A stretch of 64,000 nt of DNA from JAXGZG01 sp040771825 (GTDB lineage Bacteria > Bacillota > Sulfobacillia > Fermentithermobacillales > Fermentithermobacillaceae). The stretch spans positions 1-64,000 of the forward strand of contig JAXGZG010000005.1 in the NCBI GenBank assembly GCA_040771825.1, read 5' to 3'. This document shows positions 25,979 to 35,462 of the stretch, one piece after another. Both the position numbers and the translations under genes were made by a program. Positions within the stretch are counted from its first letter, which is position 1, and each line of letters begins with the position of its first letter. The notes under the pieces were generated by a model. The model ran no database searches. It saw only the letters and a program-made list of their open reading frames with translations, and was not told the DNA's origin.

Positions 25979-26197
25979 TTCAGTTCCCTCCCATATCAAA
26001 CAACATTGGTATCACACTGCTATCAGAATGATATCGCGCTCTTGGTTGCCACGCAATACTTGTACAAGCCCAGCGGATAACTTCTGTGACGCCCGTGACA
26101 GGATCTATGTTAGATCTGCACTCAAGCCGTCAAAGAGTCTAGGAGGCGAGGCAAGATCCCCCTAGAAGATATTACCCAGGCTCTAGAGACTTTCGAA

Positions 26198-26695
26198 ATG
26201 TACAGGGACGAAGCCGCCAAGTGCGCCGGGGCCGGCGCCTGCTTAGCCGGATGCGTGCTCTTGGCATCTGCCCTGGAAGCCGCCCTCATGGCCATGACCC
26301 AATGCTGTTGGGGGGATGTTGCCGATTACATTAGCAGGTCCCACGCCCGCGAATTCTCGCGGCCCTTGAGAGATTGGGGACTATCCCAGTTCTTGCTGGT
26401 GGCTAAGGATCTTGGGTGGCTGCCTGCCAACCAAGACCCAAACGCTAGGCTTGACCCTAGCCGAACCAAGGTGGGAGACTTGGTTGATGTCGTTCGAATG
26501 GTGAGAAATCTAGTACATCCCGCCATATATCTGCGAGAATACCCCGGTGAAAAAGTGACAGGCAAGGAACTGGCTGTCTCCTTTCAGATTCTGGACATCG
26601 CCTGCTCCTGCCTGTCAGAACGACTTGAGAAATCCTTAGAGAGCAGTTCAGATACGCAAGACGCTACACTTGAGTCCCAGTTTCTTGGCATATAG
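26198..26695 (+). CDS. Hypothetical protein, convergent overlap with the YhaN gene
   Basis: A 165-residue protein of unknown function. It starts EMYRDEAAKCAGAGACLAGCVLLASALEAALMAM (helical, small hydrophobic residues). It has a middle DVVRMVRNLVHPAIYLREYPGEKVTGKEL segment resembling HEPN/MAE_28990-like domains, where R-x-x-x-N/H motifs occur, and a helical C terminus. The frame is open to 26114. AGGAGG at 26141-26146 sits nine bases before an ATC codon (26156) that would add IPLEDITQALETFE. The start is therefore uncertain, and a rare ATC start is possible. The last 48 bases overlap the end of the convergent YhaN gene. The HEPN-like resemblance is weak. Confidence 0.6.
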   Translation: MYRDEAAKCAGAGACLAGCVLLASALEAALMAMTQCCWGDVADYISRSHAREFSRPLRDWGLSQFLLVAKDLGWLPANQDPNARLDPSRTKVGDLVDVVRMVRNLVHPAIYLREYPGEKVTGKELAVSFQILDIACSCLSERLEKSLESSSDTQDATLESQFLGI

Positions 26696-29434
26696 TTCTT
26701 GGCGGCTATGGCACGAGAACAAGACGATCTGGTGACGGTCCGAAAGAGCGGCCAAGGTCAGAAGCGCTCCTTCAAGCCTTTGGTCGTCATACTGAACCAG
26801 CGCGTCATCGAGAAACAACGGGAAATCTGTATTTCCTGCTATAGCTTCAGCCATGGCTACGCGCAGCGCGAAGTAACACTGGTCCAAAGTGCCGCCTGAA
26901 AGCAAGTCAACTGGGGTGACCTCAGAAGTCACCGGATGCACAACGCTCATCTCCAAGTCGGCGGAGATTTTGACGTCCGTGTAGCGATCTTGGGTGATCT
27001 TCCCGAGGATTGCCCCCACTCGACGGTTAAGGGCGGGAGCAAACTCCCGCCTTATGTCCTTGGACAATTCGTCCAGCACGGTATAGGCCATATCCAAGGC
27101 GTCCTTGTCGAAGAGTAGTTCCTCTTCAAGAACCCTAAGACGGCCGATATCTTCCAGAACCTGCGCCAAGGGACGTCCCTCAGCGCTGCGCAGACGGATC
27201 CCTTTTTCCAAGGCTGCTATCTCGGCGTTCATCTCTGCTAGTCTGGCTTTTTTCAGGTCTAGGCCCCGCCGCTTTTCCTCGTAGTCTTTCTCGCTTGTTA
27301 TCTCTACGGTTTCGGTCTCAATACCCAGCCTTTCGGTAAGCCTTGCCATTTCCTCTTTTATTTCTTCCATAGTCCGCCCCGCCAGAACTGCTGCGCGTCT
27401 TTCAGCGATTTCCTTGTAGGATCTAGTTAGATCATCGTACTGGGCCTTAGCCTTGACTTTCTCTAAGAACTCATCCCGATGACCCACGCAGGCATCCCTA
27501 AGAAGCGACTCTTCCCGGCCCTGGGCCGCGGCCTTCCGGGAATTCAGATCCTCAAGGAGGGATGTGATTTCGGCTTCGCGAAGGGCCAGGCTCTCAATGC
27601 CCCTCGTCAGAGACGCCACAGCCGAAAGACGCCTTTTGAGCAGATCAACGGCCCCGTCACTGACGGGCTCGTTGCCCCGAGTACATCCGGCCTTTCTCAA
27701 AGCGTTCAGAAGCTCCCGCTCCGCAACCGACAAATCCTGGGACGCTTCAAACCAGTAATGATGAGCCACATCATACCTGTCCTTGGCATTTTTGAGCCGC
27801 GCCCTCTGAGCCTGGGCTTCCCTAGCCAAGGCCCTGAGCTGTTCAACCGAAGACACCCCCAGGGAAGCTAGGTATGAAGACGCCACTTTTTGGGCTTCTT
27901 CAATCCTTGCTACCTGCATGGCGACTTGAGCCTCTTTTTCGTCCAAGACCTTCTGGTCTTCCCGCTTGATCTTGGCGATCTTGCTCTGGCGGACGAGGCC
28001 GATACTGAACACAGCAATGGCTACTGCGAAGGCCGGGATTCCAAGAGGCAGACCCATTAGCGTCAGAAGAATGGCTATCCCAAGCACTCCCAAGGCCAAG
28101 GAATAGAGCCAGCCGGAAGCGCCGCCCGGATTGCTTGAGGCCACCAGGGCGCGGGCTCGTTCGACCTCTAGCTCCAGATTGCCTTTTTCTTTCTCGGCCA
28201 GAAGACACGTTTCCCGGTTTCCCTCTGCCTGTTTTATGACGTCATCGCCTAAGTTTCTGGACATGAGATCCCGCGAGGCAACGTCCCCTTCGGCCATCCG
28301 AAGTTCGCGTCTGGCCTCGTTGGCCAATCTTTCGCCTTTTGTCACGGTAGCCTTAGATGATATGTACCGGCTGTAAAGAGACGCCAAAGCAGCTTCGTCA
28401 AGCCCAGTACTCTGGACTGCCGCCAGTCCGTCGAGTTTAGACTGGATAGAGGCTCTCTTTTCGGATAACTCACGAAGATCCGTTTCCCCTTCAGAGATCC
28501 TGTTTTGGAGTGCCTCTATGTCCTTACTCACCTGCCTTTGGGCTTCCTCTGCCCCTTGCGGCATGTTCTTAGCCCAAGAGCATTCCCCGATCTCCGACTC
28601 CAGTACCCGGGCCCGGGCATCAAGGTCGGTCACCTTTGACAACATTCCTTGGAGAAATGAGAGTCTGACCCGTTCCAATTCCTCCTGCCCTTTGTCCAGG
28701 TCTTCCTGGACAGCTGCCCGCAACTTGCCGAGATTCCACGATTGAACAAGCCATTCCCTAACCTCTGACTCCCGGGAAGCAGCAGCCGCCGCTTCTCTCT
28801 CAAAATCCTCAAGTTTCTCAATGACCTGATCCAGGCGGGCCTTGGTGCTGCGAGGCGTCTTTATTCGGGATCGCTCGTCTCCTAAGGCGGCAAGAGCCTT
28901 GGCAAAGGACACATCCTCTGTCCCGCCTTGGAGTAGACTCTGGAGTTTACCCTGAATCTCCGCGCCTAAGCCAGGCTCTTGGGGGTTTCCAAGTTGCCCG
29001 ATCCACACGGTATTGCGGAATTCTTTGGCAGAGAGCCCCAGATGCTTTTGGGGGAAATCGTATTCTTTCAGCACATCTTGAGTAAAGGTCTTGGTGAGAT
29101 CTTGGCCCGTATGCTCATCTAGAATCTTCACGCTGTCTGGATCGAACGAGCGCTCAACTCTGTAGATCCGCCCTCCATGCTCGTAAACCATCACCCCGCG
29201 ATACTCGGAACCGATCCACGGCCGATACTGCTCGAACTCAGGAAGGCGGGAAATCCTAGATCTGCCTTCCTTTTTGAAACCGTAGAACATGCCGTGGATG
29301 AAGGCCTGCAACGTAGACTTTCCCGCTTCGTTTTCTCCCAGGATGATGTTTAGCCCGTCTTCCAGCTGTATGGGACAATCGGCGTGGAACTTACCGAAGG
29401 CCGTGGGCCAGAGAGCCCGGAGTCTCAATTCCAC
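26648..29434 (-). CDS. YhaN-like SMC/SbcC-type ATPase
   Basis: A 928-residue AAA/SMC-family ATPase. Seen: Walker A GENEAGKST (33-41), GEN...FIHGMFYGF, long coiled coils about 180-420 and 500-760, an internal hydrophobic hairpin WLYSLALGVLGIAILLTLMGLPLGIPAFAVA (about 440-480), signature LLSGGTLDQ and Walker B FPLFLDDALVQYDD. The membrane hairpin in the coiled coil and the absence of a CxxC zinc hook identify the YhaN rather than Rad50/SbcC branch. It acts with the YhaO phosphoesterase encoded ten bases upstream in overlap, presumably in DNA end processing or membrane-linked DNA repair. The end overlaps the convergent hypothetical gene by 48 bp. Confidence 0.9.
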   Translation of the reverse strand: MELRLRALWPTAFGKFHADCPIQLEDGLNIILGENEAGKSTLQAFIHGMFYGFKKEGRSRISRLPEFEQYRPWIGSEYRGVMVYEHGGRIYRVERSFDPDSVKILDEHTGQDLTKTFTQDVLKEYDFPQKHLGLSAKEFRNTVWIGQLGNPQEPGLGAEIQGKLQSLLQGGTEDVSFAKALAALGDERSRIKTPRSTKARLDQVIEKLEDFEREAAAAASRESEVREWLVQSWNLGKLRAAVQEDLDKGQEELERVRLSFLQGMLSKVTDLDARARVLESEIGECSWAKNMPQGAEEAQRQVSKDIEALQNRISEGETDLRELSEKRASIQSKLDGLAAVQSTGLDEAALASLYSRYISSKATVTKGERLANEARRELRMAEGDVASRDLMSRNLGDDVIKQAEGNRETCLLAEKEKGNLELEVERARALVASSNPGGASGWLYSLALGVLGIAILLTLMGLPLGIPAFAVAIAVFSIGLVRQSKIAKIKREDQKVLDEKEAQVAMQVARIEEAQKVASSYLASLGVSSVEQLRALAREAQAQRARLKNAKDRYDVAHHYWFEASQDLSVAERELLNALRKAGCTRGNEPVSDGAVDLLKRRLSAVASLTRGIESLALREAEITSLLEDLNSRKAAAQGREESLLRDACVGHRDEFLEKVKAKAQYDDLTRSYKEIAERRAAVLAGRTMEEIKEEMARLTERLGIETETVEITSEKDYEEKRRGLDLKKARLAEMNAEIAALEKGIRLRSAEGRPLAQVLEDIGRLRVLEEELLFDKDALDMAYTVLDELSKDIRREFAPALNRRVGAILGKITQDRYTDVKISADLEMSVVHPVTSEVTPVDLLSGGTLDQCYFALRVAMAEAIAGNTDFPLFLDDALVQYDDQRLEGALLTLAALSDRHQIVLFSCHSRQELYAKKLGLKCSVLRI

Positions 29435-30603
29435 CGCCTCCCTCGAAGAAGCACTTTGCCCTGCCGGAGAGCATCAAGCCCATAGTAGATGGCCTGTTGG
29501 GCTACTTTGGCTCCCCGTGAATCGTTTCTGGCCGCACACTCGTTGTAGATCTCTGCAAGGTGCCTTGCAAAGCGAGATTCTAGACTCTTGTTCCCGGAAT
29601 CCACCAGATTGTCTATGTCATAGTCAGGTATGTAAAGAGGCACGATTCGGAGACTGAAGAACTCCTGGGAAACTTCCCTTTCAAGCGACTGAATATCAAG
29701 GTTCATCTCCGGCTCGACCCTGCCCGTGAGAGTCACAGTCCAGAGATGACGCTTTCGCTCCCCCGGGGTCCCCACGGCCAAGAGAGCGTTCTTGACCTGT
29801 TCGTGGGTGTCCAGTCCGGTTACGTCAACTGTCTCTGGGCGCACTTCCCGAAGAGATATGGGAATGAACTCTGCCTTTACTCTGACTTCTCCCTTGGGGC
29901 CCTTTTGCAGTTCAGTAATGTACACACCGCGCTTGCCGACGTCCCCCACATCCAGTGGCTCCGGGCAACCTGGATACACTGCGACGGTGGCTCCAATCGT
30001 CATTGTGCCAGGAACATGGATGTGCCCAAGGGCAAGGTAGTCGATGCCGGATTTCTCCACATCGTCCCAGAGTACGGGGGAATACACGGATTCTTCGGGC
30101 AATCCCGGACGGATCATCTCGCCGTGAATCACCATGATGTTGGCAAGATCCTTCCGGGGAGCCACAAAACCCCTGAGGGGCCGTTCCCTATGGGTAAAGG
30201 CCATCTGACCCCGGCCGTAAACCGCAAGCCCCAGTTGGGGCAAAAGGACTTCCTCGATTTCCTCGGACAAAAACAAAAACACGTTATCTGGCCAGTCAAT
30301 GCCGCGGTACAACGAATCGGGCAAGGACGGGTCATGGTTTCCGGGGGCTATGAACACCCTAGTATTTGGGATCGAGGCAAGAATGCCCGCCGCTTCCCTA
30401 GCCCAAGAAGGCCGGGCGTAACGGTGTTCAAAGAGGTCGCCCGAAATAATCAAGAGGTCAGGTTTCTCTTCAGCGGCAATATCCACTATTCTGTGAAGGC
30501 TCGTCTCAATCTCGCGTCTTCGTAAGGAGGCTTTTCCCTCATGGAGGTCACGAGAAGCCGGCCGGCCCGCATGCAGGTCGGCGCAATGTATGATTCTGGG
30601 CAT
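29425..30603 (-). CDS. YhaO/SbcD-like metallophosphoesterase (DNA repair exonuclease)
   Basis: A 392-residue calcineurin-like phosphoesterase. Metal-binding motifs are complete: IIHCADLHAG, IISGDLFEHR, FIAPGNHDPSL, VIHGEM and LALGHIHVPG. The C-terminal third is a capping domain that would bind the coiled-coil ATPase. With the overlapping YhaN gene downstream it should form a nuclease-ATPase complex comparable to SbcCD or Mre11-Rad50. The start ATG 30603 lies in a reasonable context. No other recombination genes are nearby. Confidence 0.93.
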   Translation of the reverse strand: MPRIIHCADLHAGRPASRDLHEGKASLRRREIETSLHRIVDIAAEEKPDLLIISGDLFEHRYARPSWAREAAGILASIPNTRVFIAPGNHDPSLPDSLYRGIDWPDNVFLFLSEEIEEVLLPQLGLAVYGRGQMAFTHRERPLRGFVAPRKDLANIMVIHGEMIRPGLPEESVYSPVLWDDVEKSGIDYLALGHIHVPGTMTIGATVAVYPGCPEPLDVGDVGKRGVYITELQKGPKGEVRVKAEFIPISLREVRPETVDVTGLDTHEQVKNALLAVGTPGERKRHLWTVTLTGRVEPEMNLDIQSLEREVSQEFFSLRIVPLYIPDYDIDNLVDSGNKSLESRFARHLAEIYNECAARNDSRGAKVAQQAIYYGLDALRQGKVLLRGRRWN

Positions 30604-30680
30604 AGACAGTTACCCCTCCGGCAGTGCTTCACGTCTCTATCTAGGGTAGGACTTCGATTCGGGGATGCCCTTATCCTTCA

Positions 30681-31709
30681 TCAGGAAGGCGAGGTAGCAG
30701 AGGCTTTTTCGTCGTAGGGCAAGTCTTTTCGGAGGTCGTCCCACTTCCCGCACTTGGAACCCCACCTGACCACCGGGGAGTTGTCAATGAGGATTTCTTG
30801 AATCTCGCAGTTGTTGGAGCAGTCGGAACACGGGAAGCCCCGGCTCTTTGCCGCAAATCGAGAAATCTTTTCCGCTCCTCTAAATGCGGTCTTAGGGACG
30901 CCCCCTTCTTCCCACTTCTCTGCCGCCAAAATTGCCGCTCCCCAAGCGCCCATGACCCGGAAATGGGACGGTACGGTCACAGGCAGTCCGATTCTGTCCT
31001 GAAGCGCTTTGAGGATGCCGGAGTTGGCCGCTACCCCGCCTTGGAACAACACTCGGGGCTTAATGCGCTGCCCGCGAGCGACGTTAGTCAGGTAGTTGGT
31101 AGCCAGAGCTGCGCACAAACCCGCTATAAGGTCCTCTTTTCTGTACCCCATCTGCTGCTTGTGTATGAGGTCCGATTCAGCAAACACACCGCATCGCCCG
31201 GCTATTCTGGCGGGGGATTGGGACCTTAGGGCCCACTTGCCAAACTCCTCTATGGGTATTCCGAGCCTAGCAGACTGATGGTCCAGAAAAGAACCTGTGC
31301 CCGCCGCGCACACGGTGTTCATGTTGAACCCGGTAGGATAGCCGTCTCGAAAGAACACGATCTTGGAATCTTGGCCGCCAATGTCTATGAGAGTACCCAC
31401 GTCTGGGAAAAGATGCGATGCCGCCCTAGCATGACACGAGATCTCGTTCTTGACCAAGTCGGCGCCAACGATGGCGTTGGCGAGCTCTCGTCCCGATCCG
31501 GTGCTGCCCGCCGCCACGATTCCATCTAGGTGACCCTGAGAGCAAAGGTGCATGAACCCCTTCTGAATGGCTTCTATGGGGCCGCCGTCGTTTCTCTGGT
31601 AGTCCTCGAAGAGAATGTGCCTATCCCCATCAGCGAGGACAATCTTGGTGGTCACGCTGCCCACGTCCACGCCGAGGAACGTCGTTTGGCTTAGTCCGCC
31701 CGTTGTCAC
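30681..31709 (-). CDS. 2-hydroxyacyl-CoA dehydratase activase (HgdC/BadF family ATPase)
   Basis: A 342-residue ASKHA-fold ATPase that fires electrons into 2-hydroxyacyl-CoA or benzoyl-CoA-type reductases/dehydratases. Seen: FLGVDVGSVTTKIVL, AAGSTGSGRELA, DIGGQDSKIVFF, MNTVCAAGTGSFLDHQS (with the cluster Cys), CGVFAESDLIHKQQ and FQGGVAANSGI. A C-terminal CSDCSNNCEI adds possible further Fe-S ligands. The GTG start at 31709 overlaps the TGA of the upstream DUF2229 gene (GTGA), so translation is coupled. Dehydratase subunits HgdA/HgdB are not in the window. Confidence 0.92.
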   Translation of the reverse strand: MTTGGLSQTTFLGVDVGSVTTKIVLADGDRHILFEDYQRNDGGPIEAIQKGFMHLCSQGHLDGIVAAGSTGSGRELANAIVGADLVKNEISCHARAASHLFPDVGTLIDIGGQDSKIVFFRDGYPTGFNMNTVCAAGTGSFLDHQSARLGIPIEEFGKWALRSQSPARIAGRCGVFAESDLIHKQQMGYRKEDLIAGLCAALATNYLTNVARGQRIKPRVLFQGGVAANSGILKALQDRIGLPVTVPSHFRVMGAWGAAILAAEKWEEGGVPKTAFRGAEKISRFAAKSRGFPCSDCSNNCEIQEILIDNSPVVRWGSKCGKWDDLRKDLPYDEKASATSPS

Positions 31710-33919
31710 ACTGGCATCTCTCCTTCCTGCCCTTGGCGCGTTGGGCCCACGGGAAGCCTTCTTGCCCGCCTCTGTTTTCTTCTGCCTGCCAAGAGGTCGC
31801 AGAAGGCTTCTAGCCGGGTCACAAGCCCTTGGACCCCTGTCTGCTCGGATATCATGAGGGATAGCACCGGGAAATCCGCGTCTTTTGATACCTTGACCAG
31901 AACGTTCTGTGCGATGATTTCGGGCATGCAGGTAAAAGGAAACAGGTGAATAGCTCCGTCCATCCCATTCCGGGAAGCCAACACCGTCTCGCCTACTGAT
32001 TCGCGGCCATGGCCCCCAACGTCGGCGTTTAAGTATGGTCTCGCTGCCTTACTTACCTCACGGTGAGAAAGAACTGCTTTGGGCGTCCTGAACAGATGAC
32101 AGGCTAACCAGTTGGACACTCCCAGGTTACTGTAGACTCTGACGCGCTGCTCCAAAGACCCTAGAATCCCTTCAACGTCTTTGTTCACAAAGGGCTCGTT
32201 CACAACGTATATCTCACCTACTAGGGCGACTCTTAGGGGATCAGCGGGGATCTTTGGCAGGTCTTCTGCGGCGGCAACGAATCTCTTGAAGGCCCTCCCG
32301 ACGTTCCCAAAGGTGCCGGCTTCGTGAACTTCTCGGGAAAAGGTACCAAACAGCCTGTCGCCGTCACCCCTGCATTTTTCGAAAGCCCGAATCTCCCTTA
32401 GGATGTCAGCGGCCGTGTCTAGGGCCTGGAGTTTTTTCACCGCCATGGCTACCGCCCTCAGGGCCTTCAGCGTACCGGGAGCCCCGGTGATTTCCCTGTA
32501 GGAGTCCACGAAACTAGCCCACTTATCTCGCAAGGGAAATGGCGAGTCAATCGCAAGGACCCGGACACTGTAACCCGCGCGATGAAGGATAGTCTCCATG
32601 ACCTGGGCGTACCACCCCAACCTGCAGCGCCCTTTCCCTTGGATCATCAGGATCCTGTCCGCGCCGTCGGTGGCAAGTCTCCTCATCTGGCCAAGAAGAG
32701 TGACCATGGGGTAGCAGATGAACTCGGGAGCGAGTTCTTTTCCGCTATTGGCTATGTCCTCGGTAAGGCGGGGAGGCACTATTGCCGGCACTCCCATCTC
32801 CCTAAACAGGGTCAGCATGGGGATTTCCAGGTGGCCCATACTCACGAGACCCACAGGCGCCCGGGATTGGCCTGACATCCGCACCTCGGGCCCAGGGCCA
32901 GATGCCCAGACCTCACCATTGCCTGCTTGGCTGGTTTTGACGACCCGAGGCCTCACCGTATCCATGAAAGCCTCTAGCCGCGTGATAAGCCCTGCATCGC
33001 CTAAGTGCTCGTCGACTGCTAGGTTCAGAAAGGGGATTCCCTGAGTCTCAGCTTCTAACGAAATGTAGTTTTCGATGATGGAAGCAGGCCCGCACGAGAA
33101 GGCCGACACAAACACCATGCGGTCTACCTTCTTTGACCGGAGGAGACTAAGGGCGGCCCCTAGGATGTGGCCTTCAATGGTCCACGCTTTGTGGCCATCG
33201 GGAACAGTGCTGAGGGCGGCCTCAATGTCGTCAAGCGGAACGGTTTCTGCCGTGAATACGGGCCCGTATTCCTTGGCGGTTTGGATTATCCTTTGTCCAA
33301 AGAAGTCATGGAGAATATACCCGTGACCCATGATGCCGGTTGTGAGCCGGGCCTTTTCCTCAGGCAAGTCTTTCTGGTTGTTAGGTGGACATTTGGGTTT
33401 TGGAAACCTGCACCCGGAGTCGATCAGGCAAGACATGTCTGTAGTTGCCTTCTGAGTCTCCCTCCAGGCCCGGAGACCTTGGCCCAAGGCAAAGATAGCC
33501 CGGGCCGAGTTCCTGACTCCCAAAGCCCTGGCGGCGTCAACCCAAGTCTCTTCCCACCGTCCCGGGTTCTCCTTGAAGTCAATGAACGGGCTGACCAGTT
33601 GCCCTTCAGTTAATCCCAAGCCGGCCCGAAGCATAGAGGGCAAACCTATCATCTTGGGACAGCAGTAGGCGGTCTCCGAAAGGGATACCACTGTAGGTAC
33701 AAACAAGCAGTCTACTATCTGCAGGAGGTTGTGAGCGTGGGCAAATGCCACTTTCACTGAGATGCAGGGCTCATCGGTGGGGCACAGGCTCATAATCTCG
33801 AGATCCTTCTCGGTGGTATACTGCGATTCCACCCACGAGACCCCAAGTTCGTCCAAAAACACCCTGTACCATGGAAACAAGTAATAGAAACTGAGACTTC
33901 TGGGCAAGCCTACCCTCAT
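31706..33919 (-). CDS. Acyl-CoA dehydratase activase-related protein (DUF2229 / HgdB-like)
   Basis: A 737-residue protein that opens with MRVGLPRSLSFYYLFPWYRVFLDELG, the DUF2229 start, with CPTDEPCISVKVAFAHAHNLLQ following. Later segments (FVSAFSCGPASIIENYISLEAETQGIPFLNLAVDEHLGDAGLITRLEAF and FPFTCMPEIIAQNVLV...PVLSLMISEQTGVQGLVTRLEAFCDLL) resemble HgdB-type dehydratase subunits, with several conserved Cys. In many Clostridia this domain is fused to the activase in a protein of about 1400 residues; here they are two genes overlapping by four bases. ATG 33919 has AAAAGGTGG upstream and is preferred over 33937. The substrate is unknown. Confidence 0.88.
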   Translation of the reverse strand: MRVGLPRSLSFYYLFPWYRVFLDELGVSWVESQYTTEKDLEIMSLCPTDEPCISVKVAFAHAHNLLQIVDCLFVPTVVSLSETAYCCPKMIGLPSMLRAGLGLTEGQLVSPFIDFKENPGRWEETWVDAARALGVRNSARAIFALGQGLRAWRETQKATTDMSCLIDSGCRFPKPKCPPNNQKDLPEEKARLTTGIMGHGYILHDFFGQRIIQTAKEYGPVFTAETVPLDDIEAALSTVPDGHKAWTIEGHILGAALSLLRSKKVDRMVFVSAFSCGPASIIENYISLEAETQGIPFLNLAVDEHLGDAGLITRLEAFMDTVRPRVVKTSQAGNGEVWASGPGPEVRMSGQSRAPVGLVSMGHLEIPMLTLFREMGVPAIVPPRLTEDIANSGKELAPEFICYPMVTLLGQMRRLATDGADRILMIQGKGRCRLGWYAQVMETILHRAGYSVRVLAIDSPFPLRDKWASFVDSYREITGAPGTLKALRAVAMAVKKLQALDTAADILREIRAFEKCRGDGDRLFGTFSREVHEAGTFGNVGRAFKRFVAAAEDLPKIPADPLRVALVGEIYVVNEPFVNKDVEGILGSLEQRVRVYSNLGVSNWLACHLFRTPKAVLSHREVSKAARPYLNADVGGHGRESVGETVLASRNGMDGAIHLFPFTCMPEIIAQNVLVKVSKDADFPVLSLMISEQTGVQGLVTRLEAFCDLLAGRRKQRRARRLPVGPTRQGQEGEMPV

Positions 33920-33987
33920 GGTTCCACCTTTTCCCAAAGATGCTGAAGGTAATATGCCCCCAAGGGGCCCGGGTTAGTCAGCGGGAG

Positions 33988-34914
33988 TCATTTGCGGGTT
34001 AGGTGCACTCTGGATACGCCGGAGGAAACAGCCAAGTCTATCTTGGTAGATGCATTTTGGTAGTCTGGGGTTGTCCAGACACCGCCTGATTTTTCCATGC
34101 CTTGTTTGGAAAAATCATGGGGAATCAGAGAAGGACCCGCGATGGCGATACGGACTCCAGCGGTCTCGGGGACCGTCAATCTCAGATTGGTTACTCCGCC
34201 TTTGCAGACTACTTTGGTCTCTTTCCCTGGCAGCCCCATGCTGAGATCAAGGTCGGACACGCCGGCATTGACGCTTAGCGACTCTATGTAGAGATCCGTG
34301 CAATCCAACTCCAGGTCGACTACGCCGCCATTCAGGGAAAGGGTGGAAATGAGGGAAGAGTTCACCGAGAAATCCCACTTCTGAGTCCCGGAGTTTTGGG
34401 CCGGTTGCGAAAAGGAAGGCACAGTCACCTTTACTTCTAGTGTGTGGCCGCTGGATGACTCCGATATAGAGGGCTCATTTACCTCCCACCGAAACTTGGC
34501 CCTAAGGGCGATGTCGCCGCCGCTCTGGTCAGGGTCTCCCCTGACCAGAACACCGCAGGCCGGCGCCTCAAGCAAAAGGTCCATGTTAGAGATGGATGGC
34601 CCTAAGGATACGGTAAGATCCCTATCGCTCTCAAGCACGGATCTTCGCGTGGGAAGGCCAAATCTCCGAGGCCAGTAGCCGGAACTAGCGTAGGGATACA
34701 TAGCTCCCAGAATAAGCGCAAGTACTACGGCCAAGGCCAACCCCGGTACTCGCCACTTGGATAGTGCCACCTGCACACCCAACCCAATTATGAGAACGGG
34801 CCAAAACTCCAAGGCCGAAGCCCATATAGTCCACGGGAGATACCCTGTGGTATTGAGCAACAACAGGGCACCGACCACCACGATGATCAACCCATTGAGA
34901 AGTCGACCAGTCAA
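33988..34914 (-). CDS. LiaF-like membrane protein with toastrack domain
   Basis: A 308-residue protein with four N-terminal hydrophobic helices (about 5-90; LLNGLIIVVVGALLLLNTTGYLPW is the DUF5668/LiaI-LiaF-type start). A beta-rich C-terminal region follows, with repeated GGVVDLELDCT..., SVNAGVSDLDLSMG and GGVTNLRLTVPETAGVRI, a typical DUF2154 toastrack domain facing one side of the membrane. It is the last gene of a sigma factor/anti-sigma/PspC operon and overlaps the PspC gene by four bases. By analogy with LiaF/PspC systems it probably senses or damps envelope stress. Confidence 0.85.
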   Translation of the reverse strand: MTGRLLNGLIIVVVGALLLLNTTGYLPWTIWASALEFWPVLIIGLGVQVALSKWRVPGLALAVVLALILGAMYPYASSGYWPRRFGLPTRRSVLESDRDLTVSLGPSISNMDLLLEAPACGVLVRGDPDQSGGDIALRAKFRWEVNEPSISESSSGHTLEVKVTVPSFSQPAQNSGTQKWDFSVNSSLISTLSLNGGVVDLELDCTDLYIESLSVNAGVSDLDLSMGLPGKETKVVCKGGVTNLRLTVPETAGVRIAIAGPSLIPHDFSKQGMEKSGGVWTTPDYQNASTKIDLAVSSGVSRVHLTRK

Positions 34915-35462
34915 TGCCTGCTCCCTCCCCTAATGACCCCAAGGATCATGGCCACACCTATGAGAATGATGCCAAGTGGCCACCACTCGTTGACCAGGCG
35001 CAAGGGGAATCGCCACCAGAATGACGGTATGAGTCTCCTGAGCAGGATCACTGCGCCGATTCCTATGAGAGCGAACCCAAAAAACTGCCGGTTCCGATCT
35101 GGATTCTCGCCAGTTCTACCAGGTGCAGTGTCAGCCGGCAGGTCATATGAGGACCCGGTTGAGATCTCATCAGCGGTGAGTCCTCCACTAGGCCCAACTA
35201 CCTCTGGGCCAGACCCGGGGGACGGCTCCCAGGCCACAGGGCCGTCGGGCGCAGGCTTCGTGCCACGAGCCTGATATCCTGCAGGTTCCTCGGGAATAAT
35301 CACCCACGCCAGAATGTACGCGAGAATCGCCTGGGGAAGAATCAGGCCCGCCAAAGCGAATATTAGCCTCATGGCCGTAACGTCCACACCGAAATACTCG
35401 CCCATCCCGGCCGCGACACCTCCAAGAACCCTGGTACTTCTAGATCTATAGAGACGCTTCAT
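34911..35462 (-). CDS. PspC domain-containing membrane protein
   Basis: A 183-residue protein with an N-terminal PspC domain (KRLYRSRSTRVLGGVAAGMGEYFGVDVTAMRLIFALAGLILPQAILAYILAWVIIPEE). A Pro/Gly/Ser-rich linker of about 60 residues follows, then two further hydrophobic helices. PspC proteins take part in phage-shock or envelope-stress responses and often act with toastrack proteins. It overlaps both neighbours by four bases (ATGA), so the operon is translationally coupled. Confidence 0.92.
   Translation of the reverse strand: MKRLYRSRSTRVLGGVAAGMGEYFGVDVTAMRLIFALAGLILPQAILAYILAWVIIPEEPAGYQARGTKPAPDGPVAWEPSPGSGPEVVGPSGGLTADEISTGSSYDLPADTAPGRTGENPDRNRQFFGFALIGIGAVILLRRLIPSFWWRFPLRLVNEWWPLGIILIGVAMILGVIRGGSRH

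Noticed and set aside
29746..30525. 259-codon plus-strand ORF opposite the YhaO gene
   Set aside because: Antisense shadow of a gene with complete metallophosphoesterase motifs on the minus strand.
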